Shown here one piece after another: positions 7,240-8,385 of a stretch of DNA of 8,385 nt. The notes beneath the pieces were generated by a model. It was not told where the DNA came from, searched no databases, and saw only the letters and a program-made list of their open reading frames with translations. Numbering within the stretch: the first letter of the stretch is position 1; every line of letters begins with the position of its first letter. The stretch is from assembly GCA_012735455.1 (NCBI GenBank), contig JAAYHG010000032.1, forward strand, positions 1 to 8,385. Reading direction: 5' to 3'. The stretch comes from Bacillota bacterium. GTDB lineage: Bacteria; Bacillota; DTU030; DUMP01. Made by a program: the position numbers and the translations under genes.

Positions 7240-8019
7240 ATGCAACTTGACATCTTGACCCTCTTTCCCAGGATGTTTGACGGGCCCTTCGACGAGAGTA
7301 TTGTTAAACGGGCTCGGGAGAGAAATCTAGTACAGCTGCGGGTAATAAACATCCGCGACTTTAGCCAAGACAAGCACCGTTCTGTGGATGACTATCCCTT
7401 CGGTGGTGGTGCTGGGATGGTGCTGCAGGTGGATCCTATTGCCCGCGCGGTGCGCTCCTTAAAAGGGGAGGGTGATGTCAGGGTAATCCTGACCAGCCCC
7501 CAGGGCAGGTGCTTTAACCAACAACTAGCCTGGGAACTGGCTCAAGAAGAACACCTCATCATTATCTGTGGCCACTATGAGGGTGTAGACGAGCGGGTGC
7601 GGGAGGCTTTGGTGACAGATGAGATATCAGTTGGAGACTTCGTCCTCACCGGTGGTGAGATCCCAGCCCTGCTTATGGCTGATGCTATAATCAGGTTGTT
7701 GCCAGGGGCGTTAGGTGCCGAGAGAGGCGCGGTGGATGATTCCTTCAGCGGCAGTGGACTCTTGGAGTACCCCCAATACACGCGGCCAGAAGTTTGGGAA
7801 GGACGCCAGGTTCCGCCGGTGCTGCTATCTGGTAATCATGAGGAGATTCGGCTCTGGCGGCGCCGTGAAGCTCTGGCCCGGACCCTTGAACGACGTCCCG
7901 ACCTCTTGGCACAAGCAAAACTCACCGAGGAAGATTTTATGCTCTTGGCGGAGATAGAACGAGAAAGGGAGCGCGAAACCGGTAGCCGCGGTTGTTGCAA
8001 AGCCAGCACTGTGGTATAA
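7240..8019 (+). CDS. trmD: tRNA (guanine(37)-N1)-methyltransferase TrmD
   Basis: TrmD uses S-adenosylmethionine to make m1G37, next to the anticodon, in tRNAs reading CNN and some other codons; this prevents +1 frameshifting and the enzyme is usually essential. It is a SPOUT methyltransferase with a trefoil knot. Seen here: [14 protein letters not shown] start; [10 protein letters not shown] (52-61); TSPQGR (85-90); GHYEGVDER (111-119); [10 protein letters not shown] (131-140); R152; and DDSF (166-169), whose second Asp (D167) aligns with the catalytic Asp169 of Haemophilus influenzae Trm[11 protein letters not shown] (174-183) follows. ATG 7240 has AGGAGG (7228-7233) 6 nt upstream, overlapping the rimM stop. 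At 259 residues it is somewhat longer than the common 240-250. The extra tail (about 241-259: RERERETG, then GCCKASTVV) is not conserved in the family, and its DNA contains the promoter for rplS. All catalytic motifs are intact. Confidence 0.97.
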   Translation: MQLDILTLFPRMFDGPFDESIVKRARERNLVQLRVINIRDFSQDKHRSVDDYPFGGGAGMVLQVDPIARAVRSLKGEGDVRVILTSPQGRCFNQQLAWELAQEEHLIIICGHYEGVDERVREALVTDEISVGDFVLTGGEIPALLMADAIIRLLPGALGAERGAVDDSFSGSGLLEYPQYTRPEVWEGRQVPPVLLSGNHEEIRLWRRREALARTLERRPDLLAQAKLTEEDFMLLAEIERERERETGSRGCCKASTVV

Positions 8020-8020
8020 T
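7992..8020 (+). promoter_or_regulatory. Predicted promoter for rplS inside the 3' end of trmD
   Basis: A perfect -10 box TATAAT (8015-8020) overlaps the trmD stop codon (8017-8019) and is preceded by TG at 8012-8013, making an extended -10 (TGG-TATAAT). A -35-like TTGTTG (7992-7997) lies 17 bp upstream; the extended -10 would make up for its mismatches. Transcription would start near 8027, about 75 nt before the rplS ATG. An internal promoter fits the need to make far more bL19 than TrmD. The call is by sequence match only. Confidence 0.75.
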
Positions 8021-8026
8021 ATGCTT

Positions 8027-8102
8027 TGTTCTGTGCCCGAAGCTAGCAAATGATATTGCTTTTCGTTTCAGCGGTAATTGCAGAAGAGAGGAGGTTGAGA
8101 GA
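8027..8102 (+). promoter_or_regulatory. rplS 5' leader, candidate bL19 autoregulatory RNA
   Basis: This untranslated stretch runs between the predicted start site and the rplS ATG. By eye it can fold as follows. A closing stem TTCTG (8029-8033) pairs with CAGAA (8081-8085), extendable by two G-U pairs. Inside it is a hairpin of CGAA (8038-8041) with TTCG (8062-8065) and then GCAA (8046-8049) with TTGC (8056-8059), with a six-base loop. The strong ribosome binding site AGGAGGT (8089-8095) starts 3 nt after the closing stem. An L19 leader motif upstream of rplS is known in Firmicutes; whether this sequence belongs to that family was not tested. No terminator hairpin is seen, so any control would be at translation. 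Confidence 0.4.
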
Positions 8103-8385
8103 ATGGATATTATGCAGGCACTAGATAGAGAGCAGATGCGTGATGACATACCGGAGTTCGGCCCAGGTGATACCGTTCGTGTGCACGTAAAGGTCGTGGA
8201 GGGTAACCGAGAGCGTATCCAGGTGTTTGAGGGCGTGGTCATTGGACGCCGGGGCAAGGGTTCCCAAGAGACCTTTACTGTGCGACGGATATCATACGGT
8301 GTTGGGGTGGAGAGGGTCTTTCCCGTACATTCCAAGCGTGTCGCTAAGATTGAAGTGATGCGTCGTGGGCAGGTACGGCGGGCCA
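8103..8385 (+). CDS. rplS: 50S ribosomal protein bL19 (3'-partial)
   Basis: bL19 is a large-subunit protein at the 30S-50S interface, near the intersubunit bridges. The frame is open to the window end, with 94 complete codons visible; the family is about 113-120 residues, so roughly the last 20 are beyond the edge. Recognised parts: [19 protein letters not shown] (1-19), [19 protein letters not shown] (22-40), [20 protein letters not shown] (42-61), the [13 protein letters not shown] stretch (64-76) and the start of the basic segment [13 protein letters not shown] (82-94). ATG 8103 has AGGAGGT (8089-8095) 7 nt upstream, the best ribosome binding site in the window. In B. subtilis the next genes are rbgA (ylqF) and rnhB, which may be expected downstream. 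Expression is probably from the trmD-internal promoter plus read-through. Confidence 0.97.
   Translation, partial: MDIMQALDREQMRDDIPEFGPGDTVRVHVKVVEGNRERIQVFEGVVIGRRGKGSQETFTVRRISYGVGVERVFPVHSKRVAKIEVMRRGQVRRA

Noticed and set aside
7937..8335. Minus-strand open frame of 132 codons across the trmD end and rplS
   Set aside because: It spans the promoter, leader and bL19 coding sequence on the opposite strand and resembles no protein.

Overview
The window is a stretch of core chromosome in which all coding sequence lies on the + strand: smc (5' end cut off by the window) - ftsY - ylxM - ffh - rpsP - khpA (KH protein) - ylqD - rimM - trmD - rplS (3' end cut off). This is the order known from Bacillus subtilis and many other Firmicutes/Bacillota. 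Both ylxM and ylqD are essentially Firmicutes genes, so the source is very probably a Bacillota bacterium. The base composition looks moderately GC-rich (not counted exactly), and GTG starts and G-rich Shine-Dalgarno sites occur. This fits a mid-GC Clostridia-type lineage better than Bacillus, but the genus cannot be told from the sequence.

Layout. Bases 1-2940 hold the hinge, both coiled-coil arms and the C-terminal ATPase half of the chromosome-organising SMC protein. At 2954-3865 follows ftsY, the signal recognition particle (SRP) receptor, whose ribosome binding site overlaps the smc stop. The 88-bp gap 3866-3953 holds the clearest promoter of the window (TTGACA, 17 bp, TACAAT). It would drive ylxM (3954-4313) and ffh (4314-5654), which abut with no gap. 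After 67 bp come rpsP (5722-6012), khpA (6026-6265), ylqD (6320-6721), rimM (6714-7229, overlapping ylqD by 8 nt) and trmD (7240-8019). A second promoter, with an extended -10 (TGG-TATAAT), lies in the last codons and stop of trmD. It gives rplS (8103 to the window edge) its own start site and a leader of about 75 nt that can fold.

How the genes work together. FtsY, YlxM and Ffh belong to co-translational membrane targeting. bS16, KhpA, RimM, TrmD and bL19 belong to ribosome assembly, RNA binding and tRNA modification. SMC handles chromosome compaction and segregation. No transcription terminator was found anywhere, so the genes are likely to be partly co-transcribed, with the two internal promoters raising SRP and bL19 output separately.

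There is no mobile element, CRISPR array, tRNA or rRNA gene, and no unknown multi-gene system here. What deserves a second look is regulatory: a C7 tract inside the ylxM-ffh promoter, a possible read-through hairpin hiding the ylxM ribosome binding site, the promoter built into the trmD tail, the rplS leader, the repeated GGGGG-type Shine-Dalgarno sites, and the uncharacterised YlqD coupled to RimM.
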